Assembly (NCBI GenBank): GCA_009741485.1
Contig: CM019216.1
Location: 47,946,789-48,010,788 of the forward strand
Length of the DNA stretch: 64,000 nucleotides
Direction of reading: 5' to 3'
From: Malurus cyaneus samueli
Lineage: Eukaryota > Chordata > Aves > Passeriformes > Maluridae
Every line of letters begins with the position of its first letter. Position 1 is the first letter of the stretch. The notes beneath the pieces are model-generated. The model searched no databases and was not told where the DNA came from. It was given only the letters and a program-made list of their open reading frames with translations. Shown one piece after another: positions 11,881 to 26,177 of this stretch. Both the position numbers and the translations under genes were made by a program.

Positions 11881-14800
11881 AATAAATCTTTCTACTGCCT
11901 TAATATGAAATAAGGCCTACAGTTTACAGCATTCCACAAAGAAAGATTTGGCTACACTCTCAGGAACACACCAGAGCAGCCCTCTGCTCTGTCACTCATG
12001 CATGCATAGTAGCAGAAATCATTCACTGAAGTTTAAATGTAAAATAATGATTTCTTCCAACAGTTCTTAAATTGAGTTGATGCTGTTTCAAATTCATGAA
12101 GTTAAATTACTTCAGAATCCTCTCTGTCTCTCAGTCATATTATAAAACAAAATATAGATTTTATTACTTATACCTCAAAAAAATATGAAACTGAACAAAA
12201 ACCACATTCTAATTTCTGCAAAATTGATTTGAAATGTGAGTTGTAGTAGTAGTAGCATTCGACAAAGTATCCTCAGCCTGACAAAATCAACAAAACCATT
12301 GTATTCTGATATGTTCCTGTCTTGTTTCTACTGAAAAACTTTCAAAAATCAGGGGAGAAATCCCTGGTGATTTTACAAGATAACCACCTTTTAGTAGCAG
12401 AGAACTCAGCTTTTTTTACATGCTTTATCTTCTCTCAGTACTCCTTTGGCATCACTGCAGAGCAGACCTGAAACTTTCAGGAGATATTTGTTAAATTATT
12501 AGAATATGAGCTGTGTTTTGAGTTTGCAAAGTGAAGTTATAAAGGTCAGTAATTGCTCAGGGCTTTGGATGTAAGGAGCTTTTATTTCAAATGACATCAA
12601 TTAACAGTTTCGTGATTTCAGTAAGCACTCTTGTCAGAGTAAGATTGTGCTTCAGTGTTCTCTGATATAAGTTTATTTGATTCAATATGATTATTTAGAA
12701 TTTATTAATTTATGAATAAGAAATGTCTCTCTAGAATTTTGTAGGTTGTTGATAGTTTCTTTCACAGCTTAAAATTGCCTCACTGCAGTTAACAATATCT
12801 TTACATAAGGCTTTTCAGAAATAACAGAAAAATGTCCATCCTACTAATATAAATTCATAAATCAGACATAAAGCCATACCAAAGTGGCTGTTGCATAATT
12901 GTAGTTTATATCTGCTGCACCTGAATGTAACTAAATGTGAATTTTTACTTAAAACAGAAGTACTGATAAGAGAAAATCCCTTCAAAGTAATTTTCTTAGT
13001 CAAAAATTTGGCAAGTTTTTGCAAGACATTAAAGATGAAAAGTAATGAGAAACAATGCCTGATCAGGAGCTTGACTGCTGTTCATTCCTTCTTCATGAGC
13101 TGACCTTGCTTTATCAATTTAAGAAACTCTTACCACATTGAATTATTCCCATGGTAGCAACAGATAACATAAATTAGATTGCTCGTCTGCACAGACTTTG
13201 GAACACCAAACATATTCTTCAGTGGTGCTGTGTCTGTTCCAGCAAACACCAGTTAACTCTGGGTGAAATTCAAGGCGTTTATACACAGCCCCAACTGCTT
13301 CATCTCATATTTCCTGCAAGACAGCTTTCAGTCTCTGCACAGCCATGTGTTTAATTCTGTGTTCAGTTACCCATCCCATGGGTCAGGAGGTAGAACTCAC
13401 ATGCTACTCATCCTGCTTGGCCTGTGTTTCTGCAATTGAAGCTCTGTGCATAAGTGTGGCTACTTTTAGAACAATACATAAGATATGAAGTTAGCAGTAC
13501 ATAACATGTCAAGTTATTTACTTTATATTCCTTCTCATTTAGATTCCTGACATTTTTTCCCCCGCTTCTTCGATCCTTTCAGGATGTAGAGCTTGCTGCA
13601 AGAGATGAAGTGTTCCCTATCATAGAAAAAAGTGCTTGCTGTAATTTTCTTGACAGTTAAATCCTTTAAAGATCATTGAATGGAAGTTTTATAAATATGT
13701 ATTTTAATAATTAAAACTAAAATTAATTAAGTTTAAGATCTATGGTGCTGTATAAGTTTAGGATGAAAATTCTTAGTGCATGTTAAGTAAGAACAAAGAG
13801 CAATGAGTCAGACACAATAGAGATTATAGGGAAAAATGGAAGATTTTTTCACAGAAATGACAATATTTGATTTGATCTGAAGCAGTTGCTGATGGCCCTT
13901 GAGAGAAATTATTCTTATTGGCAAGCCTACCCCAACCACTAATACCAGTGTTTGTGATACCTCACAATAGACTAAGAGGGATAGAATTGAGAGGAGAGAG
14001 CAGAATGTGTCTTCCAAATTTAAGTTTCTTATCACCTATGATAAATTTGGAGATGGTATTCATCTTCTTTATTTTATTTACCTCATGTAAGATATAAGAA
14101 CGAAGAAAAATCTCAGCAAATTACATTTTGTCTGTCTGTAGTTAGGCAATGCCTTTTGCAGAAGAACAATTAGATATTTCTTCCTATGTATCTTCACAGA
14201 TTCAGCTAATCACTCTTTTAAGAACAGTCTGAACAAGAATTTGCTTCCATTTTATTTTGTTTGGTAGCCTATATCTAACCTTTCTTCCACAAATTTATTT
14301 TCTAGTTCGTTTAAAATTGTGGCATTCAAAGAAACCTGAAAGCAATGAATTCCACTGATGAAATGTATGGAGTATAAAAAAGTGCTTCCATTTTATTTTA
14401 GTTCTCAATTTCATTTAGTATCCCTAATAGAAGAAATAAGGGAGGAAAATAACTTCTTATTTACTCTTTCATCATATCTCTCATTGCATGCAACTTTCTA
14501 GCCCCATCTTCTCCAGGCTGTAGAGTTGCAGGCTATCAACTTCTCCTGCCACAGTTATAGCTTCTTCTCTTATGGAAGCCATTCCGCTTGTTTGATCAGC
14601 CTTATCCCATTTTCTGCCTATTTTCAAGTTCTTCTTTCAGCTTCATGTACTTGAAGATCAGCTAAGTAGAACTGTGTTTATTATCCACACCAAGGCTGCA
14701 CTATGGCTTTAAAGTGACAGAGTGACATTTTGGGTTGTTCTCTATTTCTTTCTAATACTTTCTCACATTTCATTTTGACTTTTAAGTACCTGTGAGTGTT

Positions 14801-15200
14801 GATTTGAGATTTGAAAAACTATCCCCCAAGCCCTCTTTCTAGACCAGAAGAACTAGAAATGCCCAGATTAAAACATACAGATTAAAAACTACTGTCAGGT
14901 TTCAACAGCACAGAATTTAATCTGTCATTTCATTGCTGAGTTATTCAGCATTGCAATGTCTTGCAACTCTGTTGCTTATCTCTGTTACAGTTGTTAGTGT
15001 CCTGACTTTTTTAAAATTATAGAGATTGGAAAAAGTTTAGAAGTGTCAAACATTTGCACATACTGCTTGTGCTCGTTCTTCACTGAATATAATAAAGTTC
15101 AGGTGAGTCATTTCTAGTTTATCATGTATGGGTTTACTTTGTCACTTCATTCTAAAACCTATTCCACTGGCTTTACAGTCTGACATTTGCTAATCATACC

Positions 15201-15290
15201 CAAAAGGAAAAAACAAAACAAAACAAAAAAAAAAAAAAAACAAAAAAAACCAACCAAAAAATCAAAAGAACAAAAAGGAACAAAAAGAAA
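15201..15290. repeat. A-rich low-complexity tract
   Basis: Ninety bases are mainly A with regularly placed C (AAAAC-type units) around a core A16 run. No polyadenylation signal or coding sequence lies upstream at the right distance. Confidence 0.9.
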
Positions 15291-15615
15291 TCCTTGTAGT
15301 AATCATAATTAGAAAGAAAAATTTAGTCGTGTATTTCTGCTGTGCTCTAGTCTTATCTCAGTGCTCATACAACACACTGACATCTATAGGCACTGAAGGC
15401 TATTTTTCTGGTTGAGCTCTTCTAATGAATCTAAAATAGAAAAGTTTTTTTCAGAGTTTAATGTATTTACAGAGTACTTCTTCACATTCTCTTTATGGCC
15501 TGTGTTGTCATGCTTTTGCATTTAAATTCCCACACATTATATTCTCTCCATTCTTTTATTCTGGAGTCCAATTACAATTTCAATGATGCCTTTTACTACC
15601 GGTAGCTTCTTCTAC

Positions 15616-15655
15616 TTTTTTTTTTTTTTTTTTTTCCTTTTTGTTTTTTTCTCTT
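15616..15655. repeat. Poly(T)/pyrimidine tract
   Basis: Twenty T at 15616-15635 are followed by further T-rich sequence to about 15655. This is a simple homopolymer tract. Confidence 0.9.
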
Positions 15656-17036
15656 TAAAATCTTAATGATGAAATGATGAGTGTTCTTCTTGCCATAATA
15701 CTCTTTGGGGACTCACGAAATCACTCAAATTCATGGAAAGCAGAGAGCAAGCCAAGAATAAATCACCCCACAAGCCCTGGATTCATGCACCACCCACTAT
15801 CAAATGGCTGATGTAGACATACCCATTGTTTACTTTGAATCTCCTTCCTGTGATTCGAACACTGCCCATGATAACTGCAAGCATTTTGAGTCTTAAGGTT
15901 TTCTTTTTCATTTGTTTTTTTATAAAATATCCTTGCTTTTTCCTTTAGAAATTCATACCCTGTAGGTTTTATGTTTTTAATGTGTTCCTTCAAGGATGCA
16001 GATAATGAGTATTTTACCATGACTATTTTAAAATGGTTCTTATAGCCATTATTCCTTAACTCAGGTTCTTCACAGCTGTTCCATTTACCACAAAAAGCTA
16101 AATAGAGTATTTAGTATTTATTTATATAAATATATCTAAAATATATATATATAAAAGAATGTAATTAATTGGAAAAATTCTTTTTACTGAGCAATGGAAT
16201 ATAGCAAAGACTGATGATTCCACATTAAAAATTATGTATAAAGTCTGCTAAAATGGTAGAACACCTTCAAAGAAAATATTTTTAATAAAAGCAGTTACAC
16301 ATTCATCTACTACAGGCAAAATCCTAAATCCATCATAAATATAACGGCTATTATTATATGATGAAACAGTGAAAAGCAGATGGACCTTATTTGCAATAAT
16401 GTAGCTGGGCTGAAGGTATTTTTCCGCCTCTCTTCTTGCATTAATAATGACAGGTGGTGTTGAAGATAATTTTAACCAGATTATGATGAGCTGTAGTTCA
16501 AATTCAAAGACTTTTTTCTCCCAGCTTCTCATGCTTGGTATTTGACTGAACATACTTTTAAATGCAATTCTTCAAAAACAGCATTTGAAGATTTGTGTGT
16601 GTGGGAGCTGATGAGGTGCTTGCCTTTTCTGAAAAGAATTCTTTGAAAAACTTTAGAAGGACATATTTTAGAAAAAAAAAAAAAAAAGGTTCTTCTGACT
16701 TTCATGTGAAGATATCTATTTTGATATGAAAATGCTTGTAAGTGGAATTTCCATATAGCAGATTCCCTCCTTCTGAAAAAAGGATCACAAACTAGATGAA
16801 GAACAAAAAAGAACCCTGTACCTATTTAAACCTTGCAAGCTGACAAGATAGTGTATTAATTGCAATCTTCTTGCAAGGCGATGTTACTTCTTTTTAAGAA
16901 GAAAATAAGTATATACATTTATGTGGTACTTGGTTTACCTCACAGCTCAGTGAGTTACCTTCAAAGCCAGCACAGCCCTTGAAGAGAATTTCAGCTTCTT
17001 AATCACATTCTCTGAGTTTCACCTTCTGTGTTATGT

Positions 17037-17084
17037 GCATTTATGCATATGAATGTATGCAGATACATGCAAATGATTGCATAT
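17037..17084. promoter_or_regulatory. Cluster of octamer (POU)-like motifs
   Basis: A perfect ATGCAAAT octamer lies at 17067-17074. Several related words (ATGCATAT, TGTATGC, ATTGCATAT) are packed within about 45 bases. POU-family factors bind ATGCAAAT. AT-rich sequence produces such words easily, so enhancer function is only a possibility. Confidence 0.2.
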
Positions 17085-18228
17085 GTTCAAACTTTCTGTA
17101 GTGGTTTAACTGTATGTAGTGGGAAAACAAAGTGCTATGGTGCTTCATTATAGTTCATGACTTAAGTGGGCAAAGAAATTATTTGTGAAAGGGTTAATGC
17201 ACGTAACAGCCCTATTCAGCTGAATGAAAATATCTATTAATGAGATATTAAATAGAGAAGTTGTGTTTTTTGTCATTTCTTTGTTACAAAAAGTTTCATT
17301 TTATATAAATAAAACAAAAAAAAAATGCATTGAGTCCCATCACAAATTTATTTTGAATGACATCTGAATTACCAGGCTTCAGTAGTTGAATAAATGGTGG
17401 CTACAGGTATTTATCTGATCATTTCAAAAGACTGCTTGGGAAAAACAGAATAAAGAACAGTGGCAATTGACCATGTTCCCACTCTAAAGTCTGAAAAATT
17501 ATAACTTCTGTGAATGTTTATTCTTTCTGTTAAAGAGAAAATTTGATGCAGTTTGATTCTGGCATCTGACGTCCCGCTGCAAAAGCTTATATCTCTGCAA
17601 ATACATTAGAGCAATAGTCAGGTGCTTCCTCAGCATGTGCTTGAATTCATTTTTGTCAGCAAGAACCTGAGAGAAAGCCAATGGCAGATTCCACTGGAGC
17701 CCAGATTCCAGGGAGACCAAAGCTGAGGCTAAGGTCAGACGCTCCTCCTTTCTCCTCTTTATAATCAGCTGACTTTCTTTTAAGTTTTGCGCAGCTGAAT
17801 CCTGACCCACACTTTCTGCAAGCTTTCAATCTGTTTAAAAATGCAGTTTAAGCAACAATGAGTCACATCATCGTGAGATTTCATCACCTGGGCTAGGGTT
17901 ATACATAATCATGGCTTTAGAGAATCCTTAGAACTCTGATAGTAATGTTTGTCCTTCTCAGTGTGAGCTCACTGAAGCCAATGAAAAATTTATTCAGAAA
18001 ACAAAGTTGTTTCTCCCAGATCCATTTCTTGCCATAAAGAGGATCTGCATATGACTAAGTTTTTCCTAAAAACACCTTGTTCCATTTGAGATTTTTCCAA
18101 ACCAGTATTTTAACATGATATGAAGTATTTGGTAGATCTTTGTAACAAGCTGTTAGGTCTAACATGAATAGTGCAATTGCTTTGCACAGTAACCATTTTC
18201 AGACTCAGACTTTGTTAGTTAGTGTCCA

Positions 18229-18268
18229 AAGTAGCAAGATAATTAGCAAAGTAGCAAGGTAATTAGCA
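18229..18268. repeat. 20-bp direct tandem duplication (2 copies)
   Basis: The units 18229-18248 and 18249-18268 read AAGTAGCAAGATAATTAGCA with one A/G difference between copies. This is a local slippage duplication with no coding context. Confidence 0.92.
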
Positions 18269-21200
18269 ATACTGGCAGATATCTGCTGAAGAAATTTTAA
18301 AAATTGTCAGGTGGCATGTTGCATGTTAGCTTAAAATTTCAGTCTTGATTCTATGATACTGTTATCTTGGTTCAACCAAATGCAATAAATCCAACTAATT
18401 TAACTAAACCACTAAATGAAGTTGTGCAGCTACTTTTATTGCAGTTTAAATGAGGCATTATTCAATGTAGCATAAACTGGGATCTGCTCAAGCTAAACTG
18501 AAACTAACTGCTTCTAAACTGAGTTATACATACACAATGGAATTTAACTAATTCACTTTATGAAAAGCTTAAGTTAATAAGCCACAAGTCTCTTATGTGA
18601 ACTAAACTTTATTCCTCCTATACAAAACTGATAAAAGCTTACTAAAACCAGTTTGCACATCTTAGCAGAAAAATATAAAAGAAGTAACATTTGACTCATG
18701 GTAACATCAGAGCACATCTGTTCTTCACTGAAATGTATCAGATAAAAAGTAAAGGTATGAAATAAAAATTTGGTTTTGCCAGAATGCACTAATTACTGTA
18801 AGCACTAAAAATGTGTTTTGTGAGAAATTATAAACAAATTAATCAACTCTCTGAAAAGCAAGAGCTTGTATTGTTAGGGAGAGTCAAGAATAAAATGTGC
18901 AAAATATCTTGGTCCAGGTGATAGATTCATCTCCATAACGAAGATGATGGAACTGCAGAGTTTCATTTATATTATCTAACGATCCTTCTAACATACTACT
19001 GAAATGTGCTTTCTTTCCTGCACAAATCTGAATACAGACTAACAAAGTTTTTTAGAAAAACATTAAAGATAAACTGTTAATACTCTTCGAGCACGTGCCT
19101 TGCTTCCATCAAACTCCAGGTTAAAGAGAGACTTAGGCACATACTTATGGACTTCTTCCAGCTCATGCTCTGCACCATTATGATCTCTAACTGTGAGTAC
19201 AGATTCTCCAGTGTTGCAGTGGAATATGACTGAAAAAATAAATTGCTTTTGACTTTAGAATATCAGAGTACCTTGGAAATATTTTTACTACAGCAAGCTG
19301 AAGCTTCATTGTGGATAAGAGCCATTTGAAGTAGTACAGCTCTGCTGCAAAAGAAGCTTTTCTAATGGTACAGATACCATTCATGGATCATACTTATAGG
19401 GATTGTGTTGAAGATCACTTTCATCAGGCTTTGATTTTTTTTTTTATATCTTGACTCAGTGACCTCTTCCCAAGCAAACAGCAAAGACATTTATTCTAGG
19501 CAGCTCTACAGCACTCTCACATGTGCCAAATGCAGCTGGGTGGATGCATTCATACCAGCAAAGGATAAAGGAAGAAGAGATACTTCACAAAAAAATCACA
19601 AACACTTCATGCCTGGGACCATGGAGTTGTTTGGGCACCATCCATGACTCAGATTTCTCATGAAGCCTTCACTGGGGCAGTCCTTGTTGTTGTCCTGATG
19701 AGCAATCCAGACCTTCTGGAGTTGTTTACATGAGAGAAGTCTGCAAGATAAAGTGATGGACAGCTTCTCAGAAGGTTAGGGTTTCCTCTTCTCAAAGGGG
19801 AACCTGCCCTTAAAGCATGAGTCCTTGAAGGAGCATAGAGCTAGAGGTTATAGCAGGGCAGGCAAAGGCAGAGCTGTAGCTGTAATTATTGCCCTCTGAG
19901 ATTGTATCAGACATACAATAGGCAGGAAAGGGAGTGAGGCCATAAGTAAGATTACCAAGAAATTTTGGCTGATTAATAATGAGAAAACATAACAAAAGAG
20001 GTCAAGCTCTGTCTTAAGTGGATAATGTGTCTTCATGCAGAGGGCTGACATGCAATGTCTTACACTTTTTTAACTGTGTGTTTTATTCAGGATACAATGA
20101 TGCCAGAATCCAGTTATTTAAAAATAAATAAGCAGCAGCTTGAATGCAGATAAAGGTACCCAACTCAATTAGAAAGGATTTTTTTCTCCAAGTCTGAAAG
20201 CGGGCATTATCCTTCTTTGATGGAAAAACACAGCTGTGCAGGGCTGAGATACTAATGCATTCTGCATTCAGCAGATTGTAGGGAAAACAGACATTCTTAT
20301 TTTGGATACAATTCAAACTTTTGGCAGTGTCTTCCAGCTTCTGAGGTCATTTGCATCACTTCATTACAATGCACACACATTGTTCATACCTTGTTATATG
20401 CCAATTGAGTATAAGTAAGTATTTGCATATTATTCCTCCACAGCTTATTGAGAGGCATTTCATTTCAGAATTTTAAATATTTAGTGACCAGGTGTTTAAC
20501 TACCAAATAAAAATAATCACGTCTGTTTCTTATGAGGAAAAAGTCCAACCAATCCTAAGACATTCTCTGTACCAAGCCAGTGAAGTGTGTAAAAATATAG
20601 TGAGCTAAATTCTTTTCTCATTTAAAACAGCATAAATGTGCAATTAGTCCTCTGAAGTAAAATGTACACCACCGGATATATTTGATTTTAATTAAAATTA
20701 GAATGTGGGCTCTAGTAGTCAGTATGTTAGTGATGTTTTATGTTAAAACACAAATACAATGGATGAAATCACTAGTCATGCAAAGAATAAAGAAAACAGA
20801 AGAGAAAGCCTACTTTAAGCTTCTTCTCCATTTTTTTCTTTATCTTTTTCCAATTATTCGCATTTCATATTTTTTCTTCTTTGTTTTCAGTGGGTTTTGT
20901 TTGTTTGTTTTTAATTGGTGGCTGACTGATAGACTCTTTAACATGTACCTAAATGAAAATAGATTGATTTTCAAACTCATAAAGTACCTTCTATGCTCCT
21001 TGATTCAGTAGCTTTCATTATTTGACCATGGAATGATTATTAAGAAGAATGTAATGGGATCATAAAAAAGACAGATGTTGCACTGGGTTATGTCAGGTAA
21101 GGTATTTCCACCAGAAGTAGGGAGGCACTGAAGCTGTTTTATACAGCATGGCTGAATTCTCATACAAAGTACAGGGCATAGTCCCAGTGTTTGCATTGAA

Positions 21201-24200
21201 GAATCAAGTATTCAAAAATAAAATCTGTAAACACAAACTTTTGGGATTATGAGGGTTTGGAGAGCTTGCAAGAAATTACTACAAAAATTCAAATTATTCA
21301 GTTAAATACAGAAAAAAAAAAATGGAAGAAAGAGGGCAAGAGGACAGTGTTATTTTCCTAATAGCTCTTTGTGCCTTTATGAGTTAGTGTACTAGAAACT
21401 TCCTGAGCTATAGAAAGCTATCCCATACTACCAGCCATCCTTGACACTTTATGTGTACTGTGAATAGCATCATAACCTCATGGCTGAGAGAGTGGCCTGA
21501 AGTGTGAACACAGTAACTGAGATTTCCATGTATTATGTACTTGTACAGTGGTCTAATTATGTTTTCTAATTTGTCCTCTTCTGGTTGGTTTCCTATTTTG
21601 CATATTAGTAAAAAATCAATTTTTCTCTCTGTCTTTCTATTGTTGTTGATTCTTTCAAGTGTGCAATAATTTGAAAGTCCCTTTTCTGACTAGAAACACC
21701 TAATTCAGTCATCAATGGTTTTATATAAGTTGAGATTTTTGTTTTTCTTTGTATGCTTCACTTTGCAGCAGTGAGTACTGAATATCTTTCCCATATTATT
21801 TGTTCACAGATATAACTGGCTCTGGTGCTGGTATGCAGCCTACATCTATAGCACGGGAGCAAAAAGAAATCAGACAGGGACTGAATCACTGCCTCAAGTC
21901 CATATCTTTGTGTTGCTTAGCGAGGTCCCTGACATATTTTTGTCCTGTGCCATCAAATGATTGCCTAGACAATTGACAAGCACCCTTTTGGCCCTCCAAA
22001 CACAGCTTGTCAAATGCAGCTGTAAGGTATGAAATAATATAAGCAAGTTAATTTTCTATATCATGACTGCATACCTTAGCTTTACAATTAAAAGTTATTT
22101 ATTCTATTAAAGAAAAATCTACTTAAATCTGCTGGGTTTGTCCTATTTTTACATTGAGGTCAGAGACCAATTGCTTAGCAGCAATATTTACCATCCCTCC
22201 ACTCAGATTTGCCCTTCTGTTGCTGAAAGTCTTGAACTTTCTCCTCAGATTTTCATGATTGCAGCTCTTCATTCCTGCTCTGTCATGAGCATCTCTGTCA
22301 GCCAGACATTTTGGGCAACTGGTGCTCAGAACAGCTGAGCCAGTTGTGTCATTTCAAGTGCTGGGATGAGAAATGTATTGCCTTGCATGTCTTACAGAAA
22401 CTCTTTTTGTTTCTTAGTATATTTGCTACTTCTACAGCTGTGTAAGGAAAATCTTTTCTATTGGCCTCATTGCTGTGAGACCTCCAACAAAAGTAACATA
22501 TGCTTTGTTTGCTTCCTTCAAATATCCCAACCATTTTAAAGAGATTTTCTGGGTGCCAAGAATATAATTTATTCTAACTATCTTATCAGATGCCAATATT
22601 TCATTGCAGTATATAGATATCCCTTCTTTATTCATGGATTTTGAAAGAGAATGATTGATGAATGGAGCTGCTCCACCAGAGGTAATGATTAAAGCTTCAG
22701 CTTTTAATACTTACTCTAGATTATTTCTTTTAGTATTTTAACTTAAAACACTGAAGTCATAAATATTTAATCAGACAAGTTGAGAGTCTTCAAACTAAGA
22801 AAGTATTCTGTTAAGTCAGATGACAGATAAAAGTTTGAAAAATTTCTGGTGGAAATGCTGAGGGCAGGTTTATGCAATATGATGCCTTATTTTGGCCACA
22901 TTTTTCAGCTAAATAAAATAAAATTTTTTTAGTCTGAGAGACTTTTACACATTTTCTTTCCTTTTGTTTAACTCATTGAGGAAAATAGAGAATGTGTGCA
23001 TAAAGGAGGAAATGAGTTCTTTGTAAAATAAGCAACTCTTCTATGAATTCATACTCAATAACTATGACCCCTAATGTTGTCCTAAATCTTCCAAATATAA
23101 GTAGATATTTTATCATTATTAAAATATTTTTCTACAATATTCTAATCTTTCTTTTCTCAATTTGACATTCTCCTGCTTGAAAAAAATATATATGTTTAAC
23201 TCTTCATCTGCTGACAAGCCATGACCTGGTTTGAAATATAGGCTCTAGCTTGTATAGAGAGGATTGCCGGTTGTTTCTTGTTGGTTTATTTATATCTGGG
23301 GATTTTTTTATTATCAGTATCACATTTAGAACTTCAAGTGTTTTATGCTTTCACATACCTGCAGAGCCAAAGTATTTTATCTTTTAATAATTTTTAAATT
23401 TAAAATTAATCTTAAGGGCTGAAATCTTCATCTTTGTTTAACAGTAAAACAAACCTAAAACAATCCAGCTACAGGCAATTAAAATTAGAATTTAAGACAA
23501 GCTTCATAAAGGATCCATAAGAAAGGCTATAAAGCTATTTGAGCACTAAGTTATAACTAAACACACACTGAGAATTATTATTATCAACATTTTTTTCTGA
23601 GTTTCCTGTAGAAAGTAATTGTAATTATAAATTTTACTTGTCTAATTTCCTTATTTTTTCAAATGTACACTAATACTTTCCAGAAATAGATGCTACAGGA
23701 TCCATCTTCACACTTCCTCTTTTCCATACATTTAGAAATTTGTCATCTGTGTACTGTTACACACAGCATACAGAGAGAGAGATCAGCTGACTGGCCAAAG
23801 GCAGTTAAATTGAACTTCAATAAAATTTTATACCTCTTTTACAACAAATCATTCAGAAATTCAAATTATAACTGTGATTAACGCTTGCTTCTTATCTTTT
23901 AAACTTAAAAATCCAGAATCCCAGCATTCTTTGGCCTCACAGGCAAAACTGAGGTTCCCTTTTAAGCTAAAACTATTAGAATGCAGTGTTGTAAATATTG
24001 GACTGTCAAAAGCATGAGCCCTTCCATGATAAGCCTTTAACTGGTCTTGATTAAAATTATAACTTCTGTAAAATTATAATTTCTCTATATTCTGTTATAG
24101 CATCTAAACTACTGTATAGTATCCCATCTTCCAGCAGAGTTGTGATAAAAGTTCTCAAAAAGTTTTCCTGTGACAGCAGATGCTTTTCTTACATGCTGGA

Positions 24201-26177
24201 CTTAACACTGGTCCTGCTTTGAGATGTTTGAAGTTTGTTGGCCAGCAACCACGCATGCCCACAGAATATTAGAATATTGATTTGAAGAAATGGAAATAGA
24301 TGTTCACACTAGCTGTTTTTATCTCTCTACAAGGGAAAAAATACAAGGAAATGTCAGCAGGTGTGCCTGGGCCTCTGGTAATTAATTTGCCTTGTTGTGC
24401 TATTATTTATGTCTATTTGATTGCCAAAATAAAGAGGATGCCCAAGTTAGCTTATGCTTTATTTTTATTTTATTAACTCCAGCCTTGGTCTCTTGTTCCC
24501 TTTTTCTTGCTTAGTGCCATTACAGACATTTCATTTATGAGTACTATCAGCAATTATGAAAGAGCAATAAAAATGATTGAAGGTCTGGAAGGGACTGATT
24601 TATGAGGAAAGGAGAAGAGCTAAATATGGAGTGACTGTTTAAATAATGATTCATGAGCAGCATACTAAATATCTGTGTTTTAACGGGGCAAATGAGACAG
24701 GAATCAGGTAGGGTGGCTCAAAGAGAAGCAACCAGGAGCAATGAATGGAAGCAAAGGAAGGATTTAGGCACATTTTCCTGCATAGCATATTTTTCTGATA
24801 GTAAAATTGCCTCCAATGAGAAATAAACTCCCAGGGGTGCTTAAAGCAGAGCTGCCACTTGACTGCATCAAGTGCACCATCAGGAGGCATTAACAAAACA
24901 GCCTTTGAATCAGTCATGGCTATAAGAGTTGCTTGTTTATGTGTATCTCAAAGTATTCTGCAGCCAGTACTTAACACCTTGCGATGCCTTTTGAGTCAGG
25001 TGATGAGTGCTAGGGAGCAAAGTCAATGTAGATGCAGATGTTTACAAATTAAGATACAAATCACAAGTTTAATCTTAAATGTTCTAGTTTGAATCACAGA
25101 ATTGAGAAGAAAGAAATGTTTTGTCTGGCAGTCGAGTTACAGGGATCAGGAAATTTCAGTCCCTGGTTCCATCCTCTCCTTTATTTATCAATATTTGATA
25201 CTGTCTGTTATCTTCTAAAGGATGACCTTGTCACCCACATTTAGAGGTAATGACTATGAAGCTTTTCAGGTTGTATGATTCCTGTTTTCAGCTAATTAAG
25301 CTATCATACTTCCTAGAAAATTCTTCTGCATGAACTGCAGGAAAGCACTGAGAATGATTCTGTAGCATAACAACCCTGGCAGTCCTTTGGAAGTTGGATT
25401 TTCATGTGGACTTATACTTGGATGTGACTTATGTGTCAAATTCCCCTGAGCAGAGAATGAAGGGAAACTTCCAAAACCTGGTAAGTCATCTGATGCAAGC
25501 CATTCTGGTTATATCACATGGATATTCTTAGATTGTGTCAAAGGAGAGAAGAGAAATAAAAAGTTTCATTCATTCATTCCCAACAGAATTTTATTTTCTG
25601 GTTTGGAAAAAAAAATTATTCACTCTGATTTGCAATTTTGTTTTTTAAGTTTGTCAGTTCAGCTCTTAGAAAAAAGTAATATGACTGACAGCTGCCAATC
25701 ATATGAAAAAATGCTTCCATTAATTTTAAGTCACAAATATTTGTCTACCAGCAAAGCTGGATGACTCAGAAACGTCCACAGCACTTAGATTAAGGAGAGA
25801 AAACCAACCACCAAATATCTGACAGGAGTAATAGTGAGACAGGCAGGAGAGACAGACTTTGAATTCCAGGGAATTTGTTCTCCTCTTTTTAGAAGATCCA
25901 GCATTTTCTTTTTATTACTATGTAGAATTCAAAAGACAAGGATTGGTGATTGTGTTTCCCCAACTCTGACATTTTATAACCTTATTTCTCTATTAGAACA
26001 TCCTGCTGGATTGGTAATGATAAAAAGATGTAGTTCTGTTTCTCAGAACTGCTACTTTCTTCTGTTTCTTATCTCCTTCATAAGACACATTCCTCAGGAG
26101 ATGAGGGAATGGTACAGGATGATGCCTCTGTAAAAGGATATGGAACAGAATTGCCAACATTATACAGAGTAGCTAAT
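18269..26177. other. Noncoding DNA, no gene seen
   Basis: Nearly 8 kb of AT-rich sequence contains only short scattered open frames. A minus-strand AATAAA at 19495-19490, with GC-richer sequence on its upstream side, could be the end of another degraded LTR, but I cannot place its edges. I see no CR1 remnant between here and 26178. Confidence 0.6.

Larger units (their letters stand above)
11881..18228. other. Noncoding DNA with low-complexity tracts
   Basis: No gene is supported. The region has a short (GTA)n at 12243-12255, an A-rich tract at 15201-15290, a T20 run at 15616-15635 and an A16 run at 16672-16687. Minus-strand open frames at 16248-16553 (101 codons) and 17499-17810 (103 codons) have no recognisable domain. 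The first may lie in conserved noncoding sequence. Confidence 0.6.
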
